Source: Phyllobacterium sp. T1293
GTDB lineage: Bacteria > Pseudomonadota > Alphaproteobacteria > Rhizobiales > Rhizobiaceae
Length of the DNA: 64,000 bases
Reading direction: 5' to 3'
Assembly (NCBI RefSeq): GCF_020731415.2
Contig: NZ_CP088273.1
Span: forward strand, 2,113,001 to 2,177,000
The notes below the pieces were generated by a model that saw only the letters and a list, made by a program, of their open reading frames with translations, made no database searches and was not told the origin of the DNA. The position numbers were made by a program, and so were the translations under genes. Positions 28,424 to 37,751 of this stretch are shown here, in pieces. How positions within the stretch are numbered: the stretch's first letter is position 1; each line of letters starts with the position of its first letter.

Positions 28424-28885
28424 TTACAATGGAGCGAAGGATTTCAATGTCCATTGCCCGCCATTCTGCATGCAGGTTTCGCCCTTATAGAGCATGACAC
28501 CATCAAAGGATTCGCGCGAAGTCTGGAATTCGCGGCAAAGGCCGGTCTCGGTCTTTTTCTCGGCAATGGCTGTGATCGTACCCTGACTGCCGGTTTCCGG
28601 GTTGGACCACGGCAGCGGCTTGTTGCCCCACTGGGTGAAATTCAGGGCAGATACGATGTTGCGAACAGTGGACTGGTCGGCAGCACCCTTGGCATCAACC
28701 TGTGGCGCCGGAGCAACCGAGCCTGTTACGGTCGCCTTGTCAGGCACCGCGCTCTCGATACTAAAGCTTTTCATGGCGCAACCGGAGAGGAGGCAAAGTG
28801 CAAAAACAGCAGAAATCGGCGCTGCGCGCACCGAAATTTTCGCCCCAAGGTTCCTGATATCTGGTATTGCCAGTGCCAAACGCAT
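28424..28885 (-). CDS. RT0821/Lpp0805-type surface lipoprotein
   Basis: A 153-residue protein with a hydrophobic signal ending in the lipobox-like LLSGCAMKSF. The C-terminal domain reads FTQWGNKPLPWSNPETGSQG and ends GGQWTLKSFAPL, matching the RT0821/Lpp0805 surface-protein family, whose function is unknown. The ATG at 28885 with AGAGAGAT upstream is preferred. It is divergent from pdxH, with only about 27 bases between the starts, so promoters or leaders must overlap. Confidence 0.82.
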   Translation of the reverse strand: MRLALAIPDIRNLGAKISVRAAPISAVFALCLLSGCAMKSFSIESAVPDKATVTGSVAPAPQVDAKGAADQSTVRNIVSALNFTQWGNKPLPWSNPETGSQGTITAIAEKKTETGLCREFQTSRESFDGVMLYKGETCMQNGGQWTLKSFAPL

Positions 28886-28912
28886 ATCTCTCTTTAACAA
28901 GGTCAACCAGCA

Positions 28913-29542
28913 ATGACTATGGGTGAAATGAAGTTAACAACCGATGACTTCACGGAAAAAAACGAACCCTTCGCGCTCTTCGACGAATGGTTGAAGGACG
29001 CCACCAAAACGGAACCCAATGATCCCAATGCTGTCGCGCTGGCAACGGTCGATAGTGATGGCCTGCCTGATGTTCGCATGGTTCTTCTCAAAGATTTTGA
29101 CGAACAAGGCTTTGTTTTTTATACAAATTTTGAAAGTCAGAAGGGTCAGGAAATACTTGGCTCAATGAAAGCTGCTATGTGTTTTCATTGGAAAACGCTT
29201 CGCCGTCAAGTGCGCATACGCGGCCCTGTGGAAATTGTCAGCGATGCGGAGGCCGATGCTTACTATGCCACACGCCCACGCGGCAGCCGTATCGGTGCCT
29301 GGGCTTCCAGGCAATCGCGCCCGCTCGAAAGCCGTTTTGCGCTGGAGAAAGCCGTGGCGGAATACACTGCCCGCTACGCCATCGGCAATATACCGCGTCC
29401 GGCCCATTGGTCGGGTTTCCGCATCCGCCCGACCTCGATCGAATTCTGGCATGACCGGCCCTTCCGGCTGCATGACCGGGTGGTCTTCAGCCGCGAGACG
29501 CCTGATAGCAACTGGAGCAGCAAGACCCGGCTTTATCCGTAA
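28913..29542 (+). CDS. pdxH: Pyridoxamine 5'-phosphate oxidase
   Basis: A 209-residue FMN enzyme that forms pyridoxal 5'-phosphate. FMN-binding segments [20 protein letters not shown] and [17 protein letters not shown] are clear, and the C-terminal [20 protein letters not shown] with the RLYP-type ending is intact. The ATG at 28913 is adopted; a second methionine follows three codons later. The several PLP enzymes in the window would use its product, although that is not a specific link. Confidence 0.96.
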   Translation: MTMGEMKLTTDDFTEKNEPFALFDEWLKDATKTEPNDPNAVALATVDSDGLPDVRMVLLKDFDEQGFVFYTNFESQKGQEILGSMKAAMCFHWKTLRRQVRIRGPVEIVSDAEADAYYATRPRGSRIGAWASRQSRPLESRFALEKAVAEYTARYAIGNIPRPAHWSGFRIRPTSIEFWHDRPFRLHDRVVFSRETPDSNWSSKTRLYP

Positions 29543-29550
29543 GGGTCTGC

Positions 29551-30303
29551 TCAGGCCTTTTTGCGGGTGAGAAAGGCCATCAGGGCGTTGCGCGCCTCTT
29601 CAGACTGGAGCCGTTCGGCAAAATGCCCGGCTTCCAGCTTGATGCGCTCCACAGTTTCCGCACGCGGCATACGCAGCAGATCACGCGATATCTGCATGGC
29701 TTCCGGCGGCTTGGCGGCGATTTCTGTGGCAACGGCCAGAACAGTGCTTTCCAGCTGGTCCGCTTCAACAATCCTGTAGACGAGGCCAACTTCCTTGGCC
29801 TCTGCCGCACTCAATCCGTTGCCCACGGCCAGAAAGGCAAAGGCCTGCTGACGGCCCATCAGGGCTGGTCCAAGCAGGCTTGAGCCAGCCTCAGGCACGA
29901 GGCCCAGATCAACAAAGGGTGTCTTGAACAGGGATTGCGGTGTGGCGAATGTCAGGTCGCAATGGAAATTCAGCGTTGTGCCGATACCGATGGCAAGGCC
30001 ATCCACACCGGCAACAATTGGCTTTTTGCCATTGGCCAGCGCGAGGAGAAAATCAAAAACCTCGGTGCCCATGGTGCCTGAGGTGGCAAAAGCCATGAAA
30101 TCCTGCAGGTCATTGCCCGATGAGAATGCACCCGGCACACCAAAAAAGACATGGGTGCGGATTTCCGGGTCCGCATCACCTTCCACCAGCGCCTTGGTCA
30201 TCGCTGCATACATGGCGCGGGTCAGCGCATTCTTCTTGTCGGCCCTGAACATCCGGATGATCTGGACGGCGCCATGGCGCTCGATGAGGATATGGTCTGA
30301 CAT
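29551..30303 (-). CDS. Enoyl-CoA hydratase/isomerase (crotonase) family protein
   Basis: A 250-residue crotonase-fold protein. The oxyanion-hole segments GVPGAFSSGNDLQDF and GVDGLAIGIGTTLNFHCDL are present, and LVPEAGSSLLGPALMGRQQA is typical. Reading the acid/base residues by eye, position 140 or so has a Glu in the second hydratase site, but I cannot say whether it is a hydratase or an isomerase. It follows the acyl-CoA dehydrogenase by nine bases, forming a beta-oxidation pair. Confidence 0.9.
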   Translation of the reverse strand: MSDHILIERHGAVQIIRMFRADKKNALTRAMYAAMTKALVEGDADPEIRTHVFFGVPGAFSSGNDLQDFMAFATSGTMGTEVFDFLLALANGKKPIVAGVDGLAIGIGTTLNFHCDLTFATPQSLFKTPFVDLGLVPEAGSSLLGPALMGRQQAFAFLAVGNGLSAAEAKEVGLVYRIVEADQLESTVLAVATEIAAKPPEAMQISRDLLRMPRAETVERIKLEAGHFAERLQSEEARNALMAFLTRKKA

Positions 30304-30312
30304 GGTGTTTCC

Positions 30313-32085
30313 TTATTGAAGAGCAGCGCGGGCGCCAAGCAGGCTCGGCGCACCGGTGAGGACGCGATCTTTCAGCGCCGAGGTTTCATTCAAAAGATTT
30401 TCCGCAAAGAACCGCGCCAGAACCGTGCGTCCGGCATTGTCGCCGCCGAGCGCACCCTTGGCGAGATAGGTCGCCCCGGCAGCAAGGCCGAAAAGGCGCA
30501 GATACGGCGTCGCGCCGGCCAGCGCATCGCTGACTTCGCCATCGGCAAGCGCCTTTTGCAGCCAGAGCGTTGCGGCTTCGAGATCATCAAGACCAGCCTG
30601 CAAGCGCTCACCCGTCTCGCCAAAATCAGTGCTGTTGCTGGCCGATACGGCTTCAGCGACCTTGCGCAACTCAGCGATGTAATCCCTGACATGGTTGCCG
30701 CCGCCAAGCGGCAGCTTGCGCTGGACAAGATCAATGGCCTGAATGCCGTTGGTACCCTCATAAATCGGCGCAATGCGGGCATCGCGCAGAAGCTGCGCCG
30801 CACCGGTTTCCTCGATAAAGCCCATGCCGCCATGAATCTGGATGCCGATTGAGGCCACATCCACGCCCACATCGGTGGAGAAGGCCTTGGCAACAGGCGT
30901 GAGCAGATTGGCACGGTCGGCCCAGTGCCTCGCATCATCGCCGGAGCCCGTATGGGACATATCCAGCGCATGGGCGCAGGCATAGGAGATGGAGCGGGCA
31001 GCGCCGGTCAGGCTCTTCATGGTCAAAAGATTACGCTGTACATCCGGGTGCTCGATGATCGGGCTCATACCCTCGCCGGTCCAGCCGGGCGCGCGCATCT
31101 GGCGGCGCTCCTGCGCGTAGCCAAGGGATTTCTGATAGGCAGCTTCCGCCACCGCAACGCCCTGAATGCCCACGGCAAGCCGGGCATTGTTCATCATGGT
31201 GAACATGCAGGCTAACCCACGGTTTTCCTCGCCAATCAGCCAGCCAATCGCGCCGGGCTTTGCATCTTTCGCAAAACCATCGCCATAGATCATGGTGCAG
31301 GTGGGCGAGCCATGAATGCCGAGCTTATGCTCGACACCGCTGCAGAACACATCATTGCGCGCGCCAAGCGATCCATCGGCATTCACCAGGAATTTCGGCA
31401 CGAGAAACAGCGATATGCCCTTGGTTCCCGCGGGCGCATCGGGTAGACGCGCCAGAACCAGATGGATGATGTTGTCGGTCAGGTCATGTTCGCCATAGGT
31501 GATGAAAATCTTCTGACCAAAAATGCGATAGGTGCCGTCATCGGCCCGCTCCGCGCGCGAACGAAGCGCGCCTACATCGGAACCCGCCTGCGGTTCGGTC
31601 AGGTTCATGGTTCCCATCCACTCGCCGGAAACCAGCTTTGGCAGATAGGTGTTTTTCAGCTCGTCCGTGGCATGGGCGTCAAGCGCCTCAATGGCACCAA
31701 GCGTCAGCATTGGGCCAAGGCCGAAGGCTATGGAACCGGCATTCCACATTTCGAGCGCCGCTATCGCCAGCATCATCGGCAGGCCCTGCCCGCCAAACTC
31801 TTCCTTGCCGGTCAATCCATTCCAGCCCGCGCCGATCCAGTCGCTGTAAACGTCCTTCCAGCCGGGCGGCATGGTCACTTCGGCATCTTTCAGCGGTGTT
31901 CCATATTTATCGCCAACCTCCAGAAGTGGCGCAACGCGGGTTGATGCGAACTTGCCTGCTTCTTCCAGAATGGCATCCACAAGATCATCGGAGAGATCGC
32001 CAAAACGCCCTGCAGCGATGGCCTCATCCAATCCGGCAATTTTCTTGAGAGTATGTGCGATTTCCTCGACGGGCGCCCGGTACAT
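30313..32085 (-). CDS. Acyl-CoA dehydrogenase (long form, with C-terminal extension)
   Basis: A 590-residue FAD-dependent dehydrogenase that introduces the first double bond in fatty-acid beta-oxidation. It has the flavin segment MNLTEPQAGSDVGALRSRAE, the substrate region RAPGWTGEGMSPIIEHPDV, and GMGFIEETGAAQLLRDARIA followed by IYEGTNGIQAIDLV with the catalytic glutamate. A C-terminal extension of about 120 residues is the dimethylsulfoniopropionate-lyase-like/ACDH C-terminal domain of the FadE class. It heads an operon with the crotonase. Confidence 0.93.
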   Translation of the reverse strand: MYRAPVEEIAHTLKKIAGLDEAIAAGRFGDLSDDLVDAILEEAGKFASTRVAPLLEVGDKYGTPLKDAEVTMPPGWKDVYSDWIGAGWNGLTGKEEFGGQGLPMMLAIAALEMWNAGSIAFGLGPMLTLGAIEALDAHATDELKNTYLPKLVSGEWMGTMNLTEPQAGSDVGALRSRAERADDGTYRIFGQKIFITYGEHDLTDNIIHLVLARLPDAPAGTKGISLFLVPKFLVNADGSLGARNDVFCSGVEHKLGIHGSPTCTMIYGDGFAKDAKPGAIGWLIGEENRGLACMFTMMNNARLAVGIQGVAVAEAAYQKSLGYAQERRQMRAPGWTGEGMSPIIEHPDVQRNLLTMKSLTGAARSISYACAHALDMSHTGSGDDARHWADRANLLTPVAKAFSTDVGVDVASIGIQIHGGMGFIEETGAAQLLRDARIAPIYEGTNGIQAIDLVQRKLPLGGGNHVRDYIAELRKVAEAVSASNSTDFGETGERLQAGLDDLEAATLWLQKALADGEVSDALAGATPYLRLFGLAAGATYLAKGALGGDNAGRTVLARFFAENLLNETSALKDRVLTGAPSLLGARAALQ

Positions 32086-32377
32086 TGATCACATGTCTCC
32101 TCATCCAGTGATGCTGGGTCGTAGTGTCAGGACATTGCAACCCCCGGCGAGGCAAGGCAAGTGGATTTTTACGTAAACGTAAGAAAATTCATTTTTCGGC
32201 AAGCTCGCAATTGGTATCATTGGATCTATTGAGCCTGCCGGTCCGCATTCCGGACAACCGGCCTCTGACCTAAATTGTCATGCGCAGGGTATGGTTTACG
32301 GCATTTTAACCATAAACCGGCGACCATACGCTCTTGTATCTGAAGTGCCAGACAACGAGGTGTGAAGGGATACCCAT

Positions 32378-33616
32378 TTGACGATCCGTGCGCAGGTTTT
32401 TGCCCTTGCTGCCATTGTCGCCGCGCTGCTTTCCAGCGCCCCTTCCCATGCGGAATCGCAATTCCAGACACCCTGGTCCAATCAGGACCGCGCCATCGTG
32501 CTTGATGGTTACGAGCATAATTCCTTCAATCTGCCTGAAATCATCAAGGACCCGCGCGTTGCCGCCTTCATCCACAAGGGCTCCGACGGCATGCCCGCCA
32601 ATTATCATTGCGGGCGGATCGCCGATGTGAAGGATCAGGAGATATGCCGGCGCATCTGGCGCAACTATGCGGTGTCGCGCGAGCTTTACCAAACGCGGCG
32701 CGCGCTGGCCAAGGCGCTCGGTCTGAAATGGGGTTCCTACCATCTTGCGCGTCCCGGCAACCCGGTCGAACAGGCAAATCACTTTATCGATTATGCGGAG
32801 CCAACCAGCGATGAGTTGATGGCACTCGATATCGAGGACAATGACCCTACCCGTTTCATGTCATTGCAGGATGGCCAGATATTTGCTGAACAGATCAAGC
32901 TGCGCACCGGCCGCTATCCCGTGCTCTATACCAATGGCACCACGGCAAAATACATTGCCGATCACCGGCTTCAATTCCCAATTCTCTCCCGCCTGCCGCT
33001 CTGGTATGCGCGCTATGAAACCGATATCGCTCCGCATTTTCCCAAGGGTAACTGGCAGGATTATGCGCTCTGGCAATTTACCTCGCAAAGCAATTGCACG
33101 AAAACACGCTGCCCCTATCGCCCGAATGGTACAAACCGCGATATCGACGTCAATATTGCCGATATGACCGTAGCACAGCTCAAACAGGCATGGCCGTTTG
33201 ATAATCTCATTCCAGCCGTGGTGCCTGACGACATGCCGAGGCCCGGCGAACGGCCACCCCTTACCGATGATATATTGATGGCATCAATGGAACCGCCGCT
33301 TGTCGATTATCGCGCACTTCTGAATGCACCGCGGTTGCTGGCGGGTGCAGCTGGCCGTTTGCTTGCAGATGCGCAGGCTTATCTTGACCATATGGACGAA
33401 AGCCCTGAAGCAATCGACACCATGCTGACCGTCTCCATTACCGCTCTGCCGGTTGAAAAGCTGACGGTGGTGGCAATGAAAATCAGTCTGCAGCAGCCTA
33501 AGGCTACGGCTGACGAACGCCCCGACAGCCAATTGATCAGCGCAATGGTGCGTTTCTGTTTTGATGACGCCAAAGCATCCCTTGGCCGCTGGCCCGCCTA
33601 TGCAATGCAGCGCTGA
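32378..33616 (+). CDS. Glycoside hydrolase family 25 (lysozyme-like) protein
   Basis: A 412-residue exported protein. A signal peptide (LAAIVAALLSSAPSHAES) is followed by a GH25 domain: LDGYEHNSFNLPEI at the start, GLKWGSYHLA in the middle, the catalytic DIED in LMALDIEDNDP, and DYALWQFTSQ. Family members cleave the glycan of peptidoglycan. A C-terminal stretch of about 150 residues has no recognised domain. The start is TTG at 32378 with AGGGA upstream, since no ATG is in frame. It is a single gene with its own promoter region of about 290 bases. Confidence 0.85.
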   Translation: MTIRAQVFALAAIVAALLSSAPSHAESQFQTPWSNQDRAIVLDGYEHNSFNLPEIIKDPRVAAFIHKGSDGMPANYHCGRIADVKDQEICRRIWRNYAVSRELYQTRRALAKALGLKWGSYHLARPGNPVEQANHFIDYAEPTSDELMALDIEDNDPTRFMSLQDGQIFAEQIKLRTGRYPVLYTNGTTAKYIADHRLQFPILSRLPLWYARYETDIAPHFPKGNWQDYALWQFTSQSNCTKTRCPYRPNGTNRDIDVNIADMTVAQLKQAWPFDNLIPAVVPDDMPRPGERPPLTDDILMASMEPPLVDYRALLNAPRLLAGAAGRLLADAQAYLDHMDESPEAIDTMLTVSITALPVEKLTVVAMKISLQQPKATADERPDSQLISAMVRFCFDDAKASLGRWPAYAMQR

Positions 33617-33637
33617 ATTCCGCGGGCGCTCAAAATA

Positions 33638-34000
33638 TCATTTGGAACGTCGGCGCGTAGCGCGCTTGGCATCGACGGCAGCACGGTATGCCGCCTTGAC
33701 CCAGTTCAGAAATTCGTCCGGATCGTCGATAATTTCATCCGGCAGCGTGTAATAACTCGCAACCCTTACGGTTTGCGACTGTCCGGCATAGGTGAATGGC
33801 AAGGCATCCATGGCTTCAAACTTTGGACGTGTCTGATTATCCACGCGCAGATACAGCGCGCCTTTCATGACAAAAGCGAACTGGATATCATCCAGCGCAA
33901 GCCCTGCTCCGCCAAAGAAACGCTTTACTTCAACTGGCCCCATAACCACGAGGCGCTGCGCCACTTCCAGCGCTTTCTCGCGCGCCGACAAAAGACTCAT
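33638..34000 (-). CDS. TfoX N-terminal domain protein
   Basis: A 120-residue single-domain TfoX/Sxy N-terminal protein. The core RFFGGAGLALDDIQFAFVMK, LYLRVDNQTRP and the PLPFTYA-like region (DALPFTYAGQ) are typical, followed by YTLPDEIIDDPDEFLNWVKA and a basic tail. Full-length TfoX regulates competence in gamma-proteobacteria; short alphaproteobacterial forms have no known role. It converges on the GH25 gene with a 21-base gap. Confidence 0.88.
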   Translation of the reverse strand: MSLLSAREKALEVAQRLVVMGPVEVKRFFGGAGLALDDIQFAFVMKGALYLRVDNQTRPKFEAMDALPFTYAGQSQTVRVASYYTLPDEIIDDPDEFLNWVKAAYRAAVDAKRATRRRSK

Positions 34001-34171
34001 GCCAAACTCTTCCCACTGTTCCGCTTCGCGGAAGTTCAGTTGCTAACGCTGTCCTCAAGACACCTATACCGGTCGCTTGCACAACGTTCCAGTACAGCCG
34101 CAGGAATGTCTTTGGCACGGACATCAGGACTGAGAATTTGCCGCATGAATCATTGTATGAGCGAAACGTGC

Positions 34172-34205
34172 GAAAACAGGCGCCTGTCATCAGACGCCTG
34201 TTTTC
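34172..34205. terminator. Hairpin terminator after the RTX cluster
   Basis: GAAAACAGGCG (34172-34182) pairs perfectly with CGCCTGTTTTC (34195-34205), giving T-runs on either strand. It lies 24 bases past the stop of the last RTX gene and upstream of TfoX, so it probably ends leftward RTX transcription. Confidence 0.75.
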
Positions 34206-34228
34206 ACAGATCACTATCAGCACCAAAC

Positions 34229-35920
34229 TTAGGAGAACACGACGTCATCCGCCGAGAGGTTGGCAAGCGTCACGCCTTCGATAAGGATACCATTGGTGTC
34301 ACTGCCAAAGCTGACATAAACGCCCGCTGCAGTATCGTGTGACGCGGCGAGAAAGCTCGCATAGTCGTGGATGCCGGTCGCACCGCCCGGACCAAATCCA
34401 CGCAGGCCAATGACATCGCCGCCAGCAGTGTCAAAGTCTGATATGTGGTCAATGCCACCATTCAGGCGTGCCGTTGCCTCGTCCCAGACAAAGGTGTCGG
34501 CGTCACTGCCGCCCTTCAAGATGTCCGCGCCAACACCACCATCCAGAGTGTCCTGCCCGTACATGCCGTTCAAGATATCATTGCCTTCGCCGCCTTCCAG
34601 AATGTCGTTGTAGGCACTCGGAATTGTGACGAGATCTTCACCGTTAAGCGTGTCATTGCCAGTACCGCCGATCAGATGATCAGCACCGCCACCGCCATTC
34701 AGCACATCATCCCCGCCACGCCCATCGATATAGTCATTGCCGCTGGCGCCGGGTCTGTAGGCATCATAGCTTCCCAGTTCGTCATTGCCATCAGCGCCAT
34801 ATAGTTTAACGCCTTGATAACCGCCGAATACCGAGATGTGAAACTCCTCAACCGTTGAGTAACGCGCAGCGTCGAATGTATATCCTTGCGACGTGGAGGA
34901 AAAATGCAGATAAGCTTTATCGTAGCCATCTCCGCCATCCAGGCCACCGACCCAGCCTTCTGAATAAACAGTGAGACGATCATTCCCGGCGCCACCGTGA
35001 AGGTTGGCATTGCCTCCCAAATAAGGCTCGTCCGAGCTGCCATCCGTCAAAGAATCGTCGCCATTACCGCCGTCGAGGAGGACATCCCATCCACCATTGG
35101 TGAAAACGCTATCATTACCGTCACCACCAAACAGTTGATCATCGCCGGAGCCACCACCCATATAATCGTTTCCGGCCCCACCTTTGATAATGTCGTTGCC
35201 GGAACCACCGTAAAGAACGTCGTTGCCGTCCCCGCCGTTGAGATTATTGTTGCCATCGCCGCCGCTGATCCAATCATCACCGCGACCGCCAGCCAGACTA
35301 TCATTGCCCGCATCGCCCCAGATCTTGTCGTTGCCGTTGCCGCCATCGATATAATCATCGCCCGCATCGCCGTGAATTTCATCGTTGCCGCCACCGCCGA
35401 ACAGCATGTCCCGGCCATCGCCGCCGGAGATGACATCATTGCCTTCTCCGGCTTCAACACGGTCATTGCCCGCACCTGCATTGACGTTGATCTGGGCAAA
35501 ATTGGTCGCAATGATCGTGTCATTGCCGCCGCCGGTCTTCAGTTCCAGCTGTTCGATATCGACGAAATAGAGATGATTGGTCTGAACAGCCGGATCGCCA
35601 AACACGAAGTGGCCGCTGGAGCCATTAAACGTTACCGCCTGCGTGGAACTTGAAAGGTCAACAGCAAGCGTATCCGTACCGGCACCACCGCGTGCGGCAC
35701 CGCCTACGCCAATGAAAGCCAGCCTGTCATCGCCGTCGCCGCCTTCAAGCTGGTCGAAACCGCTCGAGGTGGTCAGGACATCATTGCCAGCACCACCATA
35801 GAGGAAATCATCACCAGCACCGCCATCGAGTGTGTCATTGCCGCCAAGTCCCCAGAGGTTGTCGTTCTCGTCCGTTCCAAGCAGGTTATCGCTTGCACCA
35901 GTACCAACTATCTTAGCCAT
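34229..35920 (-). CDS. RTX calcium-binding repeat protein, paralogue 1
   Basis: A 563-residue protein built of hemolysin-type GGxGxDxxx nonapeptides (for example GGAGDDFLYGGAGNDVLT and GGNGNDKIWGDAGNDSLAG), which fold as calcium-bound beta rolls. There is no cleavable signal peptide, and the C-terminus (VTLANLSADDVVFS) fits type I secretion. The first ~215 residues and last ~75 are almost identical to paralogue 2, while the middle is different. Each gene has a GGGAGGACG ribosome site. No ABC/HlyD exporter is adjacent; a TolC-type channel lies 9 kb away. No enzymatic domain is visible, so it may be a surface or matrix protein. Confidence 0.9.
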   Translation of the reverse strand: MAKIVGTGASDNLLGTDENDNLWGLGGNDTLDGGAGDDFLYGGAGNDVLTTSSGFDQLEGGDGDDRLAFIGVGGAARGGAGTDTLAVDLSSSTQAVTFNGSSGHFVFGDPAVQTNHLYFVDIEQLELKTGGGNDTIIATNFAQINVNAGAGNDRVEAGEGNDVISGGDGRDMLFGGGGNDEIHGDAGDDYIDGGNGNDKIWGDAGNDSLAGGRGDDWISGGDGNNNLNGGDGNDVLYGGSGNDIIKGGAGNDYMGGGSGDDQLFGGDGNDSVFTNGGWDVLLDGGNGDDSLTDGSSDEPYLGGNANLHGGAGNDRLTVYSEGWVGGLDGGDGYDKAYLHFSSTSQGYTFDAARYSTVEEFHISVFGGYQGVKLYGADGNDELGSYDAYRPGASGNDYIDGRGGDDVLNGGGGADHLIGGTGNDTLNGEDLVTIPSAYNDILEGGEGNDILNGMYGQDTLDGGVGADILKGGSDADTFVWDEATARLNGGIDHISDFDTAGGDVIGLRGFGPGGATGIHDYASFLAASHDTAAGVYVSFGSDTNGILIEGVTLANLSADDVVFS

Positions 35921-36011
35921 TGCCTTCGTCCTCCCTGACGTCGCTAGCGTTTGAATTCCCTCCAATGCTGCATTGTGCCGCCCGCATGGGGAGACACTTC
36001 AGACGTCGTGC

Positions 36012-37661
36012 TCAAGAGAACACGACGTCATCCGCCGAAAGGTTGGCAAGCGTCACGCCTTCGATAAGGATGCCATTGGTGTCACTGCCAAAGCTGACAT
36101 AGACACCCCCGGCGGTATCGTGGGAGGCAGCGAGAAAGCTTGCATAGTCGTGGATGCCGGTCGCACCGCCCGGACCAAATCCACGCAGGCCAATGACATC
36201 GCCGCCAGCAGTGTCAAAGTCTGATATGTGGTCGATGCCATTGTTGAAACGGGCGTCTGATTCATACCAAAGGAACGTGTCGGCGCCAGCACCGCCTTCC
36301 AGTGTATCGGCACCCATGGCACCTTCAACTATATCGTTGCCGTCGCCGCCGATCATATGATCGGCACCAGAGCCGCCATACAGCACATCGTCACCGCCTC
36401 GGCCGTTGATAGTGTCATCGCCGCTGAAACCGGGCCGGAAATAATCAAGACTTTGCAGTGTATCATTGCCCTCACTACCAAAGAGCTGGACCCCGCTATA
36501 GCCACCAATCACCGAGACGTGGATGTTCTCGACATTTTTGATATAGGCAGCATCAAAGGTGAAACCTGTGGCGTGAAACTCCAGCCAGGCCGAGTCATAA
36601 CCATCGCCGCCATCCAGCAGGCCCGTATAGCCTTCTGAATAAACATGAATGGTGTCGTCGCCCGCACCACCCTGCATTGCGGCATTCCCGCCCAGATAGC
36701 TGTCCTCGCCACCATCAACCAGTGTGTCATTGCCGTTACCACCCTCGAGGACGTCAAATACACCTTCACTTTGATAGCCGAACCCGCTTTCGAGGTAATC
36801 ATTGCCATCGCCACCTTCCAGATGATCGTCCCCAGCGCCTCCATAAAGAGTGTCGCTGCCAACGCCACCAATCAGATGATCGTCCCCAGCGCCGCCGTAG
36901 AGGGTATTGGTACCGCTTCCACCTTTGAGGGTGTCATTACCATCGCCGCCTTCAAGACGATCATTGCCGTCACCGCCATTGAGGCTGTCATTGCCCGCGC
37001 CACCATCAATCTGATCATCACCGCGACCACCGGCCAGACTATCATTGCCCGCATCGCCCCAGATCTTGTCGTTGCCGTTGCCGCCATCGACATAATCATC
37101 GCCCGCATCGCCATGAATTTCATCATTGCCGCCACCGCCGAACAGCATGTCCCGGCCATCGCCGCCGGAGATGACATCATTGCCTTCTCCGGCTTCAACA
37201 CGGTCATTGCCAGCACCTGCATTGACGTTGATCTGGGCAAAATTGGTCGCAATGATCGTGTCATTGCCGCCGCCAGTCTTCAGTTCCAGCTGTTCGATAT
37301 CGACGAAATAGAGATGATTGGTCTGAACAGCCGGATCGCCAAAGACGAAGTGGCCACTGGAGCCATTAAAAGTCACCGCCTGCGTGGAGCTTGAGAGGTC
37401 AACAGTAAGCGTATCCGTGCCGGCACCACCGCGTGCGGCACCGCCTACGCCAATGAAAGCCAGCCTGTCATCGCCGTCGCCGCCTTCAAGCTGGTCGAAA
37501 CCGCTTGAAGTGGTCAGGACATCATTGCCAGCACCACCATAGAGGAAATCATCACCAGCACCGCCATCGAGTGTGTCATTGCCGCCAAGTCCCCAGAGGT
37601 TGTCGTTCTCATCCGTTCCAAGCAGGTTATCGCTTGCACCAGTACCAACTATCTTAGCCAT
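36012..37661 (-). CDS. RTX calcium-binding repeat protein, paralogue 2
   Basis: A 549-residue sister of paralogue 1, 91 bases upstream of it. The N-terminal half carries the same two blocks (DQLEGGDGDDRLAFIGVGGA and GHFVFGDPAVQTNHLYFVDI), with only about four residue changes in the first 215. The middle differs, with a distinct run of nonapeptides (GGDGNDRLEGGDGNDTLKGG) and a different non-repeat stretch (YIKNVENIHVSVIGGYSG). The C-terminal secretion-signal region is again nearly identical to paralogue 1. The intergenic DNA between genes is also similar, showing tandem duplication. Confidence 0.9.
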   Translation of the reverse strand: MAKIVGTGASDNLLGTDENDNLWGLGGNDTLDGGAGDDFLYGGAGNDVLTTSSGFDQLEGGDGDDRLAFIGVGGAARGGAGTDTLTVDLSSSTQAVTFNGSSGHFVFGDPAVQTNHLYFVDIEQLELKTGGGNDTIIATNFAQINVNAGAGNDRVEAGEGNDVISGGDGRDMLFGGGGNDEIHGDAGDDYVDGGNGNDKIWGDAGNDSLAGGRGDDQIDGGAGNDSLNGGDGNDRLEGGDGNDTLKGGSGTNTLYGGAGDDHLIGGVGSDTLYGGAGDDHLEGGDGNDYLESGFGYQSEGVFDVLEGGNGNDTLVDGGEDSYLGGNAAMQGGAGDDTIHVYSEGYTGLLDGGDGYDSAWLEFHATGFTFDAAYIKNVENIHVSVIGGYSGVQLFGSEGNDTLQSLDYFRPGFSGDDTINGRGGDDVLYGGSGADHMIGGDGNDIVEGAMGADTLEGGAGADTFLWYESDARFNNGIDHISDFDTAGGDVIGLRGFGPGGATGIHDYASFLAASHDTAGGVYVSFGSDTNGILIEGVTLANLSADDVVFS

Positions 37662-37751
37662 TGCCTTCGTCCTCCCTGACGTCACCTGTGTTTAACTATC
37701 CTCCAACTGCATTGCGCCGCCCCATCAGGGGCGACGCATCAGACCTCATGC